A stretch of 64,000 nucleotides of DNA from Heligmosomoides polygyrus polygyrus (lineage: Eukaryota > Nematoda > Chromadorea > Rhabditida > Heligmosomidae). The stretch covers positions 24,745,706-24,809,705 of the forward strand of contig OX377204.1 of assembly GCA_947396885.1 (NCBI GenBank). Reading direction: 5' to 3'. Below, in pieces: positions 1 through 13,000 of the stretch. Positions within the stretch are counted from its first letter, which is position 1. Every line of letters begins with the position of its first letter. Both the position numbers and the translations under genes were made by a program. Under the pieces are notes generated by a model. That model made no database searches. It saw only the letters and a list, made by a program, of their open reading frames with translations, and was not told the origin of the DNA.

Positions 1-10
1 TTTTACCTCT

Positions 11-300
11 TGGGATAAAGGATAATGGTCGGCGTTAATCAATCCCTCTTGCGGAACACACCACGCATTCTACTCCTAAGGGCATTGTGGAGAGGAGACA
101 ATTTGAATGCGCATTTGGCATACAATGCGGTGGCCAGTCGGTGTTTCATCTTTCATATAGAGAAATCGGGTACCAATTCACAGACCTCGGAAAGATGGAA
201 CACTGGTTTGGCCTGGGAAATAAAAGTAAAAAGAAAAAAATAGGAACCAAGGACATTGAATCGGAGTGCAGGCGATTGCCGGTGCCTCACCCTACTGTGC
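11..300 (-). repeat. SINE copy (tRNA-derived family), degenerate
   Basis: Reverse-oriented copy of the ~285-bp repeat best seen at 4488-4780 and 51350-51645. Recognisable blocks, read on the plus strand, are the complements of the 3-prime end (ATTCTACTCCTAAGGG, GCATTTGGCATACAATG) and of the body (GGTACCAATTCACAGACCTC, GGTTTGGCCTGGGAAAT). The tRNA-like head near 255-300 is degraded. Confidence 0.7.
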
Positions 301-799
301 TGCCACCTGGCGCCTTTACCAGCGCTAAAGTATCTGTTGTAGCACCAATAGTCTGTCTGATGTTCAACTGCTCCTGCGGGCTCCACTAAAGAACGGATTT
401 ATCTCTGTTAAGTGCCAGAATTGACCAATGGTTCCTTATTGCTGGAGGTCCTCTCCGTCAGGGTAATTGCAAAGAACTCGGCCAAAAAAGCTTGGTGGGC
501 GCCTTGATACGGACATCGTCTAGGCAAGTTCAAGTGTCAACGAAAAGTACTGCATTGTTGATTGTTGGATTTTCAACCATTTGAACCTTAGTGCTTCTGA
601 CTCTTGAACAAAGATCGGAACATGTTTTGAAAGCTTTCTTTTAGAGAACGGCATCATTACCGAAACCATTGTTTCCTTTATTCACACGGCAATGACTCCA
701 GTAAAACAGCGACTCCACCTACAGCTTGCTGACAGAAATGAACTCATTAACAGGGTGGGAAATCTCGGTAGAAAAAAGAACTGCCGACTAGTTACTGCA
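301..799. other. No gene recognised
   Basis: Only short open frames without recognisable motifs or paired splice sites. Nothing else seen. Confidence 0.5.
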
Positions 800-1060
800 G
801 CACGCTTAGCGAGGTGAAGAATACCTTGCCGACTTCTTGACCTGGTCTTGGCTTCGGCCTCGCCCAGGGCAACTAATCCTCCGTCCAGCGGGTCGTTGAC
901 GTGTCTGTGCACGTGGAATGCTGATTTTTCGGTCAGCTATTGAAATCAAATTGTTGTTTTGACCAAATACGCGTTCTAAATGGCTTCTACGACATCGCGA
1001 AAAATGACACGTGTGGCGCATCCCAAGCAGGCATTGATTAACGCCCTCCCTTTCCTTTGC
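800..1060 (+). repeat. SINE copy, old
   Basis: Forward copy; the 3-prime half is clear (CCAAATACGCGTTC, then TGGCGCATCCCAAGCAGG and a TTAACGCCCTCC end). The 5-prime tRNA-like part is poorly kept. Confidence 0.6.
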
Positions 1061-2878
1061 GCTTTTCTCTTTTGAGAACGCTTGAACTATTCATCATGCT
1101 TCTAACTTGCCTGAAAGCAGTCCCACTGTGTGTAGGACAAGGGCGCAAGGCGTCCAGAAGCGTGCTAGCTTTCTGATTTTCAGCTTATGCCACTTTGGAT
1201 TTTAACTGGACACTTTCTAATTCATTTTTTAAGCTGTAGCTTTTCAACGCAAACTAGTCTCTTTCTGAACTAAACTAAAGGTACAACAGTTTAAATAGGC
1301 GCATATTAGAGGAGTCAAAATACTCGTTTTTTAAAAGAAAATCTCACAAAATCTATTTGCAAACTAAAGCTTGCAACACGCCTATGGGCACTCCGCTTGA
1401 ATGAGCACAAAGTTCTTATTCATGTGATTGAGCAATTTTTAAGGCACGTCCTTCATACATTGCTTGAGCGCAAAATGCTTTGATGCCATAAGAATGGGTT
1501 GCACACACATGACACACCGTAACGCTCTTTGCTTTTAAGGGTTTTATGCTTACTCAAGCAGCGTAGCCATTGTTGCATTGCAAAAGTGGGCCTTAATTAT
1601 AAATCTCCTTCTAACAAGTGAGGATTTGGAAGTCCCTAAAATGTATTCAATAGGATTTAGATAACTCTACTTTGTTTTCAAAAAAGGTTGATTTTCTTTC
1701 AAAAACGTCCCGTTCTATATGAAGAAAATGTCCAATTTCAAATGAAAATGGAATGGGTTAAGCTGCGACGGCTTTCTGCTATCTCCTGTCAGCCTAGTCA
1801 AATTTTAATATGCCTCGAATTCCTGGTTTTTAGGATTTTCCCGATAGTAGTATTCCCGCTTACTGTAGATCTAGATCTCAAGATTTAGAGTTTAGATAAG
1901 ACCTATTGTCTTCCATAGACGAATTAAACCAAACAAATTCTGTTCCCCTCTTTAACGTGCTACCCATTTTTGTACGAACAATAATAGCTTGACGCCAGGG
2001 TTGATCATTAGGTCAGCAATCTCCTGCAAAACCTTTGGCTGATTAGAGCCGTGACCGAACAGCCGATGAAACCCGGCAATTCTACAGCTGTCGCCAAGCC
2101 GCTCATCTGCGATCGGCACACCTGCGCTTCTGTCTCGTGTTCAGGCCTAACTGAAGCTAGCTATGTATCACCTCTAAAGATCTTCTAGTTTTCAGTTCGT
2201 CGAGCCGAGCAGCTCATCCTGGGCCGAAATTTTCACCCGACTTCTGCAGTGGCAAATTTCCGGGAAATAGTGATTTGTCACAATAATCGCTGGGTGATGG
2301 GAATCCCCGTTCACGGGCGCTCTTCGCTCCACGCATGGCCCTCATGAACCATGTGTGGCGCCGTTTCCCCGACTCATTCCGAATGATTTAGGGTTTGTTG
2401 GATTGTTTTAATGCACTGCATTTATGCGCCGTCGAATTGGTACCGACGTAAAATTGCGGCCGACGATTTTGTACTGCCATAGGGAATGATTGGTTTCCCG
2501 TAATGCTGAATGCTTTGCCGACAGTCACTGCCCTCGATGCTAACCTGTTTCCTCATCCACCCCCCTAAGAAGGCTGTAAATTATATATAATGAATCGTGA
2601 AGGCAAAAAGACCCGCCAAGAGCCCTGTCACCTGTGGATTCTTGAAAGGTCAACTTTGTCATTGACCACGGAGTGCGGAAGACCTTCTTGTTCATTCTTA
2701 TTTGTATTAGACACGTAAGATTTTTCTCCTCGCTCCCAACGAGGCTCAGAGCGGGTTCTGGCGAATTCTAAATAAAAATCCGAAAAATTTCGCCTACGGA
2801 TAACGATGAAAACTTGTTGCTATTCCAAAGCTCTTAAGTGTTTTAGAGATCTGATTCGGGGGAAAGTGGTATTTTTTG
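1061..2878. other. No gene recognised
   Basis: AT-rich sequence with no ORF over 70 codons and no coding motif I could identify. Confidence 0.5.

Positions 2879-2929
<51 letters not shown>
2879..2929 (+). repeat. (TTA)n microsatellite
   Basis: About 17 uninterrupted TTA units. It creates a false poly-leucine frame. Confidence 0.97.
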
Positions 2930-4487
2930 GTTTTAGCTGCTATGATTGTGGTGACTCTTTTTACTTTTATAAGCTCTTTAACACCGCAATCGGTTATCAA
3001 TCAGTTCTAATGGTGATGAAATTGCTTCACTTCAACGCTGATCTACTCGTTAAGAGAAGCTTTACTCAGAATTGTGGAGAGCTTTTCGTAAAGTCGCTCT
3101 AAATGCCTCTCCATTTCTCTATGCGAGCTTATCCGCTTACACTTTAGGATTGCGCCATCTCTAGAGGACTTCTAAGCAGTTCGGAGAAGCCGAACAAGTG
3201 ACCTCTCGTCTTTTGCGCTGTTGGCGTCTTTTGTTTGGCCTTTGATACCATATTGTAGGTGAAGTAGGAAACATAGATTCATGTAAGCGCTAACGTAAAA
3301 CGAAAAATTATAGCCGCTCTTCTGAGAGAAGGCCTATTTTTTAGAATGTCATACAAATTATTTTGGTAAGTAAAGATTTCTGGAGGGTTTTAAGCTTGAA
3401 AAAAGATGAATAAGCGCATTGTAATGAACTTCAAAAACAGCTTCCTTTTCTTGGGACTACAATGAGTATGAATCATGGCTCTGAGTATCATTGAGGCAGC
3501 CAGAGGAACAACCAGCATTTCGGGCGATGCTAAACTCCCTCGGGAAGGAGAACGTGCTGACTGATGCGTCACATAAGAAATCGCCATCTATTGTAGTATA
3601 GTGGTGAAATTCACGTTAGGGTTGCCTGTACGATTTCACTTGGAAATATGTAGAGTGCGTTGCGCATACCGCAAAAGGATTGTTTGACGTCGACCTCAGT
3701 TGTTCTTTACCTTCAGCTTTACATATTTTATAATAAGAAACCAATAACTAAATGGAAAGGATAAATAAAGAAATGAAAAGAGAAGAGAAATGAAAAGAGA
3801 ACGAGTCAATAATTTTTTGACTTTTTCTTTTCGTGCCTATCCTTAGCCGACCACAAGTAAAAAAGAATGATTTTATAGAATATAGACCTTCTAGGAACTG
3901 CTCAGTAAGGAGGGATACCCTTGACAAAGAGAAGGCGGAGATTAACTAACCCGAACTTCTGCTCTTTCTACCAATAGCGTTACAGCAGTAGGCAAAGTAA
4001 AGGAATACTGTGGCAAAAAAGAAAATAAAAACCATAAAACGCTGGAGAACGCATCGATGTTATGCCATGCTTTCATAGGGATTCTGCAGCTCCTGTGGCT
4101 CCTCGACCTCCCAATCCTGATCAGACGCCCGTGCACCTCCTACATATTTCGCAGTCTGCGTCTGCCACAATGAATTAGGCTGCGGATTTCGCAGATGCCT
4201 GATCTGTTTGTGGAAAAAGCGTCTGCGCTCGCTGAAACTCTGTCAGCGGTCTTCTTCGCCCGACAATTATCCCATAGATAGTCGTTGGCGCGTACGCATG
4301 GCGCCATGCTCTTCACAGTGCCTGGCCGTCGCTCTTTGGTGTGCGCCGCTGCGCACAGGGGCGGTGCAATCGTCTTGGCATGATGGCTCTGCTCGTCCTT
4401 AACCGTGATGCTTACGTTTTTTCTAAAGGCATTGTTCACCTTTTTAACTTGCAGTAGTGTTCTATTTCCATTAGCTCTTTTGGCAAA
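2930..4487. other. No gene recognised; purine tract and GC-rich segment
   Basis: A low-complexity A/G tract (AAAGAGAAGAGAAATG type) lies at about 3752-3806. A GC-rich segment at 4190-4420 is open on the minus strand and continues into the neighbouring SINE; I cannot assign it and suspect a dispersed repeat. Confidence 0.45.
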
Positions 4488-4780
4488 TGGGCGCGTGTAG
4501 CGCAATCGGAGGAGGCGCCGACTGTCGCGTGCACCCAATACCAGGTTCCTGGTTCGGATTTCCCGCCAGGCCAACCAAGCCTTCCATCCCTCCGGGGTCG
4601 GTAAATTGGTACAGACGTGTCTGGGAAGAATAAAGTGCGGACTTGTTCATCGGCTGGCCACCGCAAGTCATTGTATGGCCAAATACGCATTCATATCGCC
4701 TCCTCGACATCCCGTAGAAGTAGAATGCGCTGGCGCATCCCAAAAGGGATTGACTAACGCCGTCCTTTATCCTTTATACT
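4488..4780 (+). repeat. SINE copy, near full length (reference copy)
   Basis: Starts with a tRNA-like head: A-box-like TGTAGCGCAATCGGAGG, then B-box-like GGTTCGGATTTCCCGCC about 50 bp on, as in RNA polymerase III promoters. The body follows (CCAACCAAGCCTTCCATCCC, TTGTTCATCGGCTGGCC, CCAAATACGCATTCA) and the copy ends in GCATCCCAAAAGGGATTGAC and a CCTTTATCCTTTA tail. The same order recurs about 18 times in the window on both strands. It encodes nothing; frames through it are artefacts. Confidence 0.85.
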
Positions 4781-4789
4781 TATCCTTTT

Positions 4790-5105
4790 GGCAAATGTGG
4801 ATGCTCACAACTGTTCTGGAGCAGTTGGAGGTGGCGCCGGTTCTCTCGTGCTGCACGATTTAATATCCTTGGCTTAGGTCCAAACCAGGCTATCGAAGTC
4901 TTTCATTCTTCCAGGGCAGGCAACATGCTTGTCCGAGCAAGGCACAACACTGACCTGTTCGTCAGCTGGTCACTGCAGCTATTGTATAGGCCATTCACAT
5001 TCATTCGAATTGCCTCCACGATATCTTGTAAAAGCAGAATGTGCAAAGCGTCCCGCAAAGGCATAGACTAATGCCGACCTTTATCCTTCATTCTTTTAGT
5101 TTTAT
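4790..5105 (+). repeat. SINE copy, tandem to the previous one
   Basis: Second forward copy directly after the 4488 copy: GGAGGTGGCGCCGGTTCTC, CTGACCTGTTCGTCAGCTGG, CATTCGAATTGCCTCCACG, ending CGACCTTTATCCTTC. The B box is lost. Confidence 0.75.
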
Positions 5106-5169
5106 TGCTTTGTTATCAAATGAGCCATTCTTTTGCTTCTCTCATGGTCAGAAAAATCTAATTGCTACC

Positions 5170-5275
5170 CACTGATTTAATTTTTCAGTAGAACTTTAAA
5201 ATGCATAGCTTCCACAATATCCCAGTGAAGTCGAATGCGTAGCGTATCCCACAAAGTGAATGATTAACTATGTTT
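5170..5275 (+). repeat. SINE 3-prime fragment
   Basis: Only the last ~100 bp of the family is recognisable (GCTTCCACAATATCCC, GAATGCGTAGCGTATCCC). Confidence 0.55.
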
Positions 5276-7031
5276 ATATTTCTTATCAGATCAATCCTAA
5301 TCGGAGGGGAGCACATAGTGATTCGCATCTCCAATCCCTTCCTTGAGTTTTTACGAGACTTTTATAAGCTGTTCCATGGTGCCACTGATTTATTTAAATC
5401 TAGGGTATGTGGTTGTATGACATGGGATGGTGTACACAGTTGACACTTTAAGGTTGCTCACCCTCCCTCCCGATTAGGAGCTATCTTTCTTATCCTCTAC
5501 CTCTCCTATTTTTATTCTGTATTTGTCATCACACAAAATGTTACTAATGCAACCTGTGTCCTTTTTCCTTTGCAGAGTTTGTATCAATAACTAGAAAGGA
5601 ACACTTGCCAGGCGCCGTAACATCACCTCTATTGCTCCTGGTCTGTGCGAACAGTGGCACACATACTTCCGAGTGACCTATCAAGCCAGCACTTCTTCAA
5701 GGTCCCTCTTTCGGACACGTAGGAGCACATAAAGGCTGCGTTCGTGCTGTACATGTATTTGTATTCGTTTAAGTGGGAAGCGAAACTGACATAGGAGCAG
5801 AGGAGATTCTTTGTTGGGGAAGAATGAATTAAGATATGCAATTTTTTGCCATTTGCCGCGCGCAGAAAAATAACCTTTCTAATGGTTCTAAAATCCAGAG
5901 CAGGGCGTTTGTTAAATTTCCATTCTCTTTATGAGTGATAATCTTTCTACAGGTCTGAAATCTCAAAAAATGTATACATAGCTCTATTGCTCATCAAATT
6001 CCAAACCTATCACGTAACTACATACGATACAGTTCTATAGCAAATCCGAAGAGGCCAGAGTGTTTTAAACGTTAGGACTATCCATTCTCTTCATTGATGG
6101 TTCATTGGTTCACAGAGTAAAAGTCGAATTCTGGAAAAAGTCAGCAATGAACGATTCGAGACGCTTGGATATTCATCTGTTTATTACGTCCTCTAGAGTG
6201 ATACAAACACTACAAAGGATATGGCTATTGCTATACTCCCATCTCAAGCAACAAATTCGAGTACTTGTAAAACTAGTAAAACTTACTATAATATATGCCA
6301 GAGGTACACCACTGCCACCACTTAGAGGTACATAGTTATAGGGATTTCTGTTCGCTGTTGGCTGATGATCAAAAAAAGATGCTTCTTTTTACGAATGAGG
6401 TTGAGGTCCACTATTTATAACGACAATGCGGAGTAATGAATCGACATATGTACGGGTGCCCCCCCCCTATGTCTTGCTCCATTTTCGCTCTTCAAAGTTT
6501 CTCATAGAGTGTTACTGTACTAAGGTTGTCAAGAACGGTAAAGTAAACCAGTAGTGACCTTTTCAGGAGAGTATACGTTTTTCTGGGACATCCTGTGTAT
6601 TACCAAGTTCTTATTTTTGTTTTGAGAAGAACAATTCCTTCGGCCAGCTGTATTAGCTCAATGCTCTCCTTGATTTTTCGGTTCGCATCTTTTCAGTCGA
6701 CAGCAATCACCTCTGTTTTCCATGATTGAACCTTGCAAACATTGACCAGATCTTCCTCTGCTCCTGCAAAATTCTAGCCTGCACAGCGAGCCGAGGCTGA
6801 ACATTGGTCGAACTGAATCGCTTCACATGAGCAGCTTATTAGAGCTTATCTGGGAAGCTTCTAGAACGAAAGATGGGTGATTAGGAGCTGATCTGCTCTG
6901 TCGTCTTAGTCTTTTCTTCATCTTCCGTCTTGTAATCCTTCTAGACTCCGCAACCCTCCGTGTCACCAAGCCTCACTGCCACTCTGTCGTCGTACCGCTC
7001 AGCAGCTTGCGAACCAAACTTGTCTAATTAC
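5276..7031. other. Region upstream of the F-box gene; nothing assigned
   Basis: No coding motif. A C-run at 6462-6469 and an AGAGTATACGTTTTTCTGGGAC stretch near 6570 may be transposon debris. The promoter of the downstream gene should be here, but I see no recognisable element. Confidence 0.4.
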
Positions 7032-7043
7032 GGCGTTTTTCAG
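7032..7043 (+). promoter_or_regulatory. Candidate (trans-)splice acceptor before the F-box start
   Basis: GCGTTTTTCAG ends one base before the ATG at 7045. This is the typical nematode acceptor, and the very short leader suggests spliced-leader addition. A normal cis acceptor from an upstream non-coding exon is the alternative. Confidence 0.55.
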
Positions 7044-7044
7044 T

Positions 7045-10000
7045 ATGAAACCGAGAGCGTCGCTCAGCAATCTACCAGACGAGCTGATACAACTGCTGAA
7101 CAGCTTTCTGACCTACGAGGAGTCGATTACTTTCACAGTGAGCTGCTTTCTTTTACCTACTTCTAACTGTGCTCAAGGATGTTTCGAATAATTTTGTCCC
7201 TCTGCTTGAGATGCGGTAGGAGAGGTGGTTCCAACTATCATGTTGACAGTTGTCAGTTGAAGGAGGTTGATCTAGAGCGCTACGGTGGTTTGATTTCCAC
7301 CGAGTGACAACTGCCACTTCCTCCCAATGATTGATGAGGGCATCCCGAATGAGTCCTCACTATGTGAATTTGGAAGCGTAGTAGCCCGGAGAACACTGAA
7401 CCCTTGGGTATCGGGCAACTCGATCTCGTGACGGGGTATTGTACCAGCTAAGAATAACATAGAACATCGGTGTGTAAAAGGACCCGCTGTAAGGGGCTAC
7501 GGTAGCTTGAGTGGCGGTATGTCAATAGTCGATGATTGATCGTCGGCTGCGACGAATGACGAGCAAGGCGAACGACTTCTTTGACAGATGTCTGTGGACG
7601 AACCGGGTGTAAAGATCCACAGACGCTGCGCTGCAATAGGTTACCTAACGATCGGCGGCTAAGAGAAATTGAACGCAGCGAACTCGATGAGCGGGCTACG
7701 GTAGCTCTCGTGGGAAAGAATTGAGGACGTAAATATTTTGGCAGCAGTTCGCGAAATCTTTTGGCCTAAGCGAACAGTATCACTTCGGGGGACTTTTGGG
7801 AGGCGTTTCAAAATATTTGGGATAAAAGTAAGAATAAGTGTCGACATTAAGGTGTTCAAATCTCGCTACGCGTTCTTCTTTTGCACAGCGCCTAATGCAT
7901 TTTTATGCATCAGCGGCTTGGAAATAGAACAGAAACACAGTTGGCAAATCCTCTTACCATTCAAGGAACGCGGGTTAACAAGAAATTCGAGTGGGCCAGG
8001 TCGAAATCCAACCGAAAACCGATTCTTTCGCGCCGGAATACGGGGCCGCTTTCCAGCCCGCTACACAAGCTCTTCGTGGAAGCAAAATAAAAGGAAATCG
8101 CTATGAACAGTGACAGAAAGTGCCACTGCAGTGAAAAGAATTTTTGTCAAAGCGGAAATACAGACCTCCGTTCTTCAGCAATGCTCACGGCGCCTTCACA
8201 GAGCGATTCGACGCAGTGTACTGAGCTTCTACGACAAGATGCTGGTGAGCTTTTTCGATTTCGCACCCCTTTTTCCTCCAGTTTGAGCCTTGTGTGATGT
8301 ACCTTATATGAGACCCTTTCGATGCACATTTGGGCAGCTTGGTGACCCACCATGACTGGCCCATCGAAATTTTGGCGTTTTAAACATATCCCAGAATCGG
8401 TTGAGAGCCCTGAGGTTGAGGTCGGAGCTTCTTGCCTCCGCTCAGGTGTCCCTGATGGATATGCCCTCTGCCTCTAAGTGCTATGGTGCTATGCTTAGAG
8501 CTCTTGTAGCGAACTCAGGGATAAATCTGGCTAAAGAGTCAAATGATGGGAAAAAATCGCTCCTTCGCTATATATGGGGCCGCAACCAGCATTTCTCGAT
8601 CAGTCTTTGGATTTGAGTACTCCTTTCTACTGACGATGGGATAAATGGACTTGGAATCATCGCGGCTATCTAATCATTCTGTGAGGTGTGCCATGCACTA
8701 TGCTTCTGCAGGATTTCATGGAAGGCAACTAGAATGCATAGCTGGCCTCTACGACGATTTGCGACTTGAGGAGTGAGCCGGTGCCTTACATATCTTATCG
8801 TTAGCCACACAACTATCTGGTACGACCAGGTAGGATGTAAGGGTTAGTAGGCCTGGGTGATACCATAACCGAGAACTTTGGTTTAGGCTGTACGCAGAGC
8901 CGATGCAGTCGGTTGAACATTAGCGGATTTTATTTATTTATTTATTTATTTACCTTTAGAAGTCACCTTATTTTATGAGAACTGCCCCTGACTGAACTCA
9001 ACTCCTATGATGGCAAACGCATTGTTGCTGCTTGTTCGTGTAAAAACGCCCAACATTCTTTTTTCCTAAACGTGTCGTTAAGAAACCTTATTAACAAAAA
9101 TCACAACAAAAATCACGTGACGTCTAAAACATTTCTTATTTCGAACAGCAACAATAGAAGTGCAGATGGCTCCGGTGTCTCATTGAGCAAATGAGGATAA
9201 ACAAATAGAGAAACAGAACATAAAGACAAGCGGTCATGTTGCAGCGCCATAAAAATGTACTTTTGTGACGTAGCTTCTAACTGCTTCTATTTCGACGTAG
9301 TCTTCAGAACACATAAAGCTACAAACGGACACCGTCTCATTTGCCTCCTCGAGTGAAACTGTATTCTTGAATTCCAGGATGTGTTAGGAAGGTTCAATAA
9401 CGCCTTCAAAGCTCAGGCTCTCCATTTTCATTTTCCTTCAACTTTGCATTTTTCGGGGTTTTTAGACGAAACGCTTCGTTGGAAGGGATTCCGTCCCATG
9501 CTTTATAGAGTCTGCGCTTTGTGATGGATAATAATTTTACTGACTGATCCACTGTATCATCCCAACTTTGGAAATCTACTATCTATCTGTTACACATATA
9601 TTTCGTAAAAAACAACTTTTACAAAAATTCCTAGGTAGTGTAGTTTTAAGGGGTGGACATGGTCGAATCCGGCACCATTGACTGAATATGTGCTTCCGTA
9701 TTTTCTGATTAAATTTTAATAATTCTTTCTGTTACGGTGAAAATCTTCCGTCTACGGTGCACTAATTTGTGGCCGTTGTTTTCCCATAGGCGAGAAATGC
9801 CGCTCAGCGGTGGCCGAGTAATTATCTGAGCAATTATCGCACCTGATTTACCGCGAACGAGTAAATTAGCATCGCATCGATGCTTCCGCCCAGAATCCCC
9901 GCTGCCATAACCGCCACTGTGGATATGTACATATTCATGGGACCGCGGATGGCAAATCAGCCAGCTTGACGACATAAATAATGGATTGTGCTGGACAGAG

Positions 10001-13000
10001 CAAGGAGATATGCTGTTGGGCAAGCAGAGGTTGGAGTTCGAGCTGTCCACCATTTTCTGGAGGTTTGTTACAATGTAGCCAACAGTTACATAAACAGTGA
10101 AAAAAGAGCCAACTTAACCTTTTTGCTAGAACGTAAAATGCTGGCTTCCTTTTTAAGAGGAATAAACTATAATAAACACCATGCTAAGTAAGGTAAAGTA
10201 TAGTAAAGAAGGGGTTAAACGGAACAAGGTGTTGAGAGAGAAAAATTGGCTATTTGTGGAGCACGACCGCTGTCGATGCCGTGCAAGAAAACGCCCGTTC
10301 CCACTGACCATTTCTAAGCATAGATTTGGAGATCTTTTGCTCTCCAGGTTAGAAAACAAGGGAAATATACACGTTTTTAGGTTCTTTTTTTTAGATGTTC
10401 TACTCACAAAGATAAATCGATTAAAGTTCTACCTTTGTATCCTCCATTTATTGAAAACATGGATTATGTAGCACCGAAACTTCCAAAAAACCCACAGAGC
10501 TCAGCACCACTGCGACATAGGCAATTTGATCCTAGGATTTTAGAACTGTGGGTTTTATCAGCATTTTCTCTATTACTGCATGAGAGCTTGGCTAGGGTTA
10601 AGAAAAACCAGACTTTCTCTTGTTGAAACTAGCGAAGGCTTGACAAACCTACTTGCAAAGTCTTCAGTCTGCACTCAGTATCAGACAAAGTCTAGGATGC
10701 ATCCTAGTCATAAGGGGTCAGCACTAATACGACAGCTGCTGCCAGCACCCGAGCCAGGCCATCATATTCTCTGAGTTCGGATGTGTACCATCATATCATT
10801 TGGAAGTGGCTGAAGCTCTGGACCAAGCCCAAGGGAGGCAGTGGAGATATCCGAGTTCTGCTTCAGAAAACTGAAGACGAGCTACTGTCTGGGTTCCTCA
10901 ATAAGGCCTAAAGGTTTCGAGGCACTACGTAGGAGGTTTATGGGCTTAGCACGGCGATGGACTTCTCCTTCAATATCCATTCATTCGATTGGCATCATGT
11001 GGTGAACTGGCGCTGATTGTCAGGTGCCGATGAGGTTCGTCGCCTCGAGCTGAACGCTGCGTGCCTTCGAGTGGGAACTTCTCCTAATTGAGCACGTAAT
11101 GAGGTGTGAATGGGTATCCGGTACGAAGGCCGTACACACGATGCTATTCAGGCCACATCTGGGGATATGTCCGAGGTGCACAATAATCTTATGTTTTCAT
11201 TCAAAAATGAGAACGAGAGCAGAAGGGCAACTAGGGTAAGGCAAATCATAGGGGGAGTATGTACTACCCATTTTGTGCCAACGCTTGATACTACCTTAAG
11301 ACGCTAGGAGTACCTTCTCTATTTTCTAATGACCAGTTTGAAATCAGTGTTCAAGCGACCCGACTTATCTGGTATCAAGTCGCGTACTTATGGAGATGGC
11401 ATTTTTGGCTGGAATGCTTTCCAAACCAGTCCTATGAGCAATGCGTCGAGGACTCGCGTTTGTATAGTTTTCCTTCCAATTTCTGAGTTTTCGCCCTACA
11501 GTAAAGGATAAAGAATAGCGTCATTCTCTCTTGGGATTTGCCACGAATGCTCTTATGAGGGATGATGTGGAGGAATTCGAATGTGTACTTGGCCAATGCA
11601 ATGACTTGCGGTGGCTATCCTATGGGCAACCAGTGTATTATCCCTCTCAGACAAGTTTGGCATCAGTTCACCGAACCCGGAGGGAAGGAAAACTTGGTTG
11701 TTCTAGCCCGGAAATCTGAACCTGGGAGCTGGAATCGGATGCACACTATAGCCGGCGTCTCCCCCGACTGCGCTACCACGCTTCTCTTTCTCTACAGTAC
11801 CAGCTTCTTATCGTAATCTTCTGAAAGTTACCTACCAGAATCTTCAGACAAAATACTTTGACCTGTTTCCTGTCACAAAGCCAACTTTGAGCTAGTCTTG
11901 CACATTGCAGCTATTGCGCAACGGTGCGCAGATGAGTAGATGGGGGTAGTAAGTCGACGGGCCGTAATCTCCAGGAGTGTTTGACATCGGTTCAGCTAAT
12001 CTGCACGGGTCAGCGATTAGCGCCGATCTCGTGGCTCCATTATGCTGATAGGAGGAGCCGAATGCTAAGCAAACAGGCTTATGTATGATAGAAAGTACCT
12101 TGTGCGTTGACAACCTATGGTTCCGAGTTGAAAGCGCTGCCAAAACTCGCTGCGACGGAGGAATTATTGCTAAGATTCCAGCAGTAATGATCTTCAAACC
12201 GCGGTAGAAAACTGGAGCAGGATCTGCAATAGTATGTATAACGGACGTGGCAGTTTAGTTGCCCTTATCCAAACCATAAGCTAGAAGTGTCTCCCATATT
12301 AATTGCATCGTTCGTTCTCTTGAAATCGATGTAGCAAAATCAAAACCAAGGACAAAAAGTAACTCGCTTTACTGCTTCATTGAAGTGTAGCTTTTCATTA
12401 TAAAACTAGGTAATTCGCAATGTAGTCTTCCTTACCTAAGGCTATAAATTAAAATATCAAATTGGTGATAAAGGCTGCGTTCACTATTTAATCGCTAGTT
12501 GCTAGGGGTAACTTTCACGCACGTATTTTTTCCATTTATTGCGTTTCTGTACTTGAGGATTACTCATGATCAGGAACAAGTACAAATTATTAATCCAGCT
12601 CACAATGATTTAGGAGGGCAATAATTAATTCCTATTTGGGATGAGCCATGGTTGCCAGCCTGTACACAGATCAATGTTCCGTGTTTCTCAAAGAAGTTCA
12701 GTACCGGCTCACTGACCCAGAGGAATGGAAGGCTTAGGGCGAACCAAGAACATAGGGACGGTCGGAGATCTCCGATTACGTTACCACGCTTTCGGCTAAA
12801 GGAATACTGTAACTTTAGTAGGAGAATAACCTAATTCATTGGTAGATCAGTATGAAAAACATACCATAGAGTACCATATCGAGCCGCTATGCTCCCTCCC
12901 GATCGCGTTAGATTCCCGAAATGGCAAAAAACTCCAGCGTCCACTGACTAGACCCTGCATTTGTGCACGGTAGTATAGTCCCCCTAGCGCAGTCGAAGAA

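Noticed and set aside
2806..3102. 98-aa frame with a poly-leucine stretch
   Set aside because: Caused by the TTA microsatellite.
4140..4574. 144-aa minus-strand frame and similar frames at 4471-4743, 51349-51603 and 51351-51764
   Set aside because: They run through SINE copies; similarity between them comes from the repeat, not from a protein family.
9709..10053. 114-aa minus-strand frame in intron 2 of the F-box gene
   Set aside because: No recognisable domain, no splice partner; probably an old repeat.
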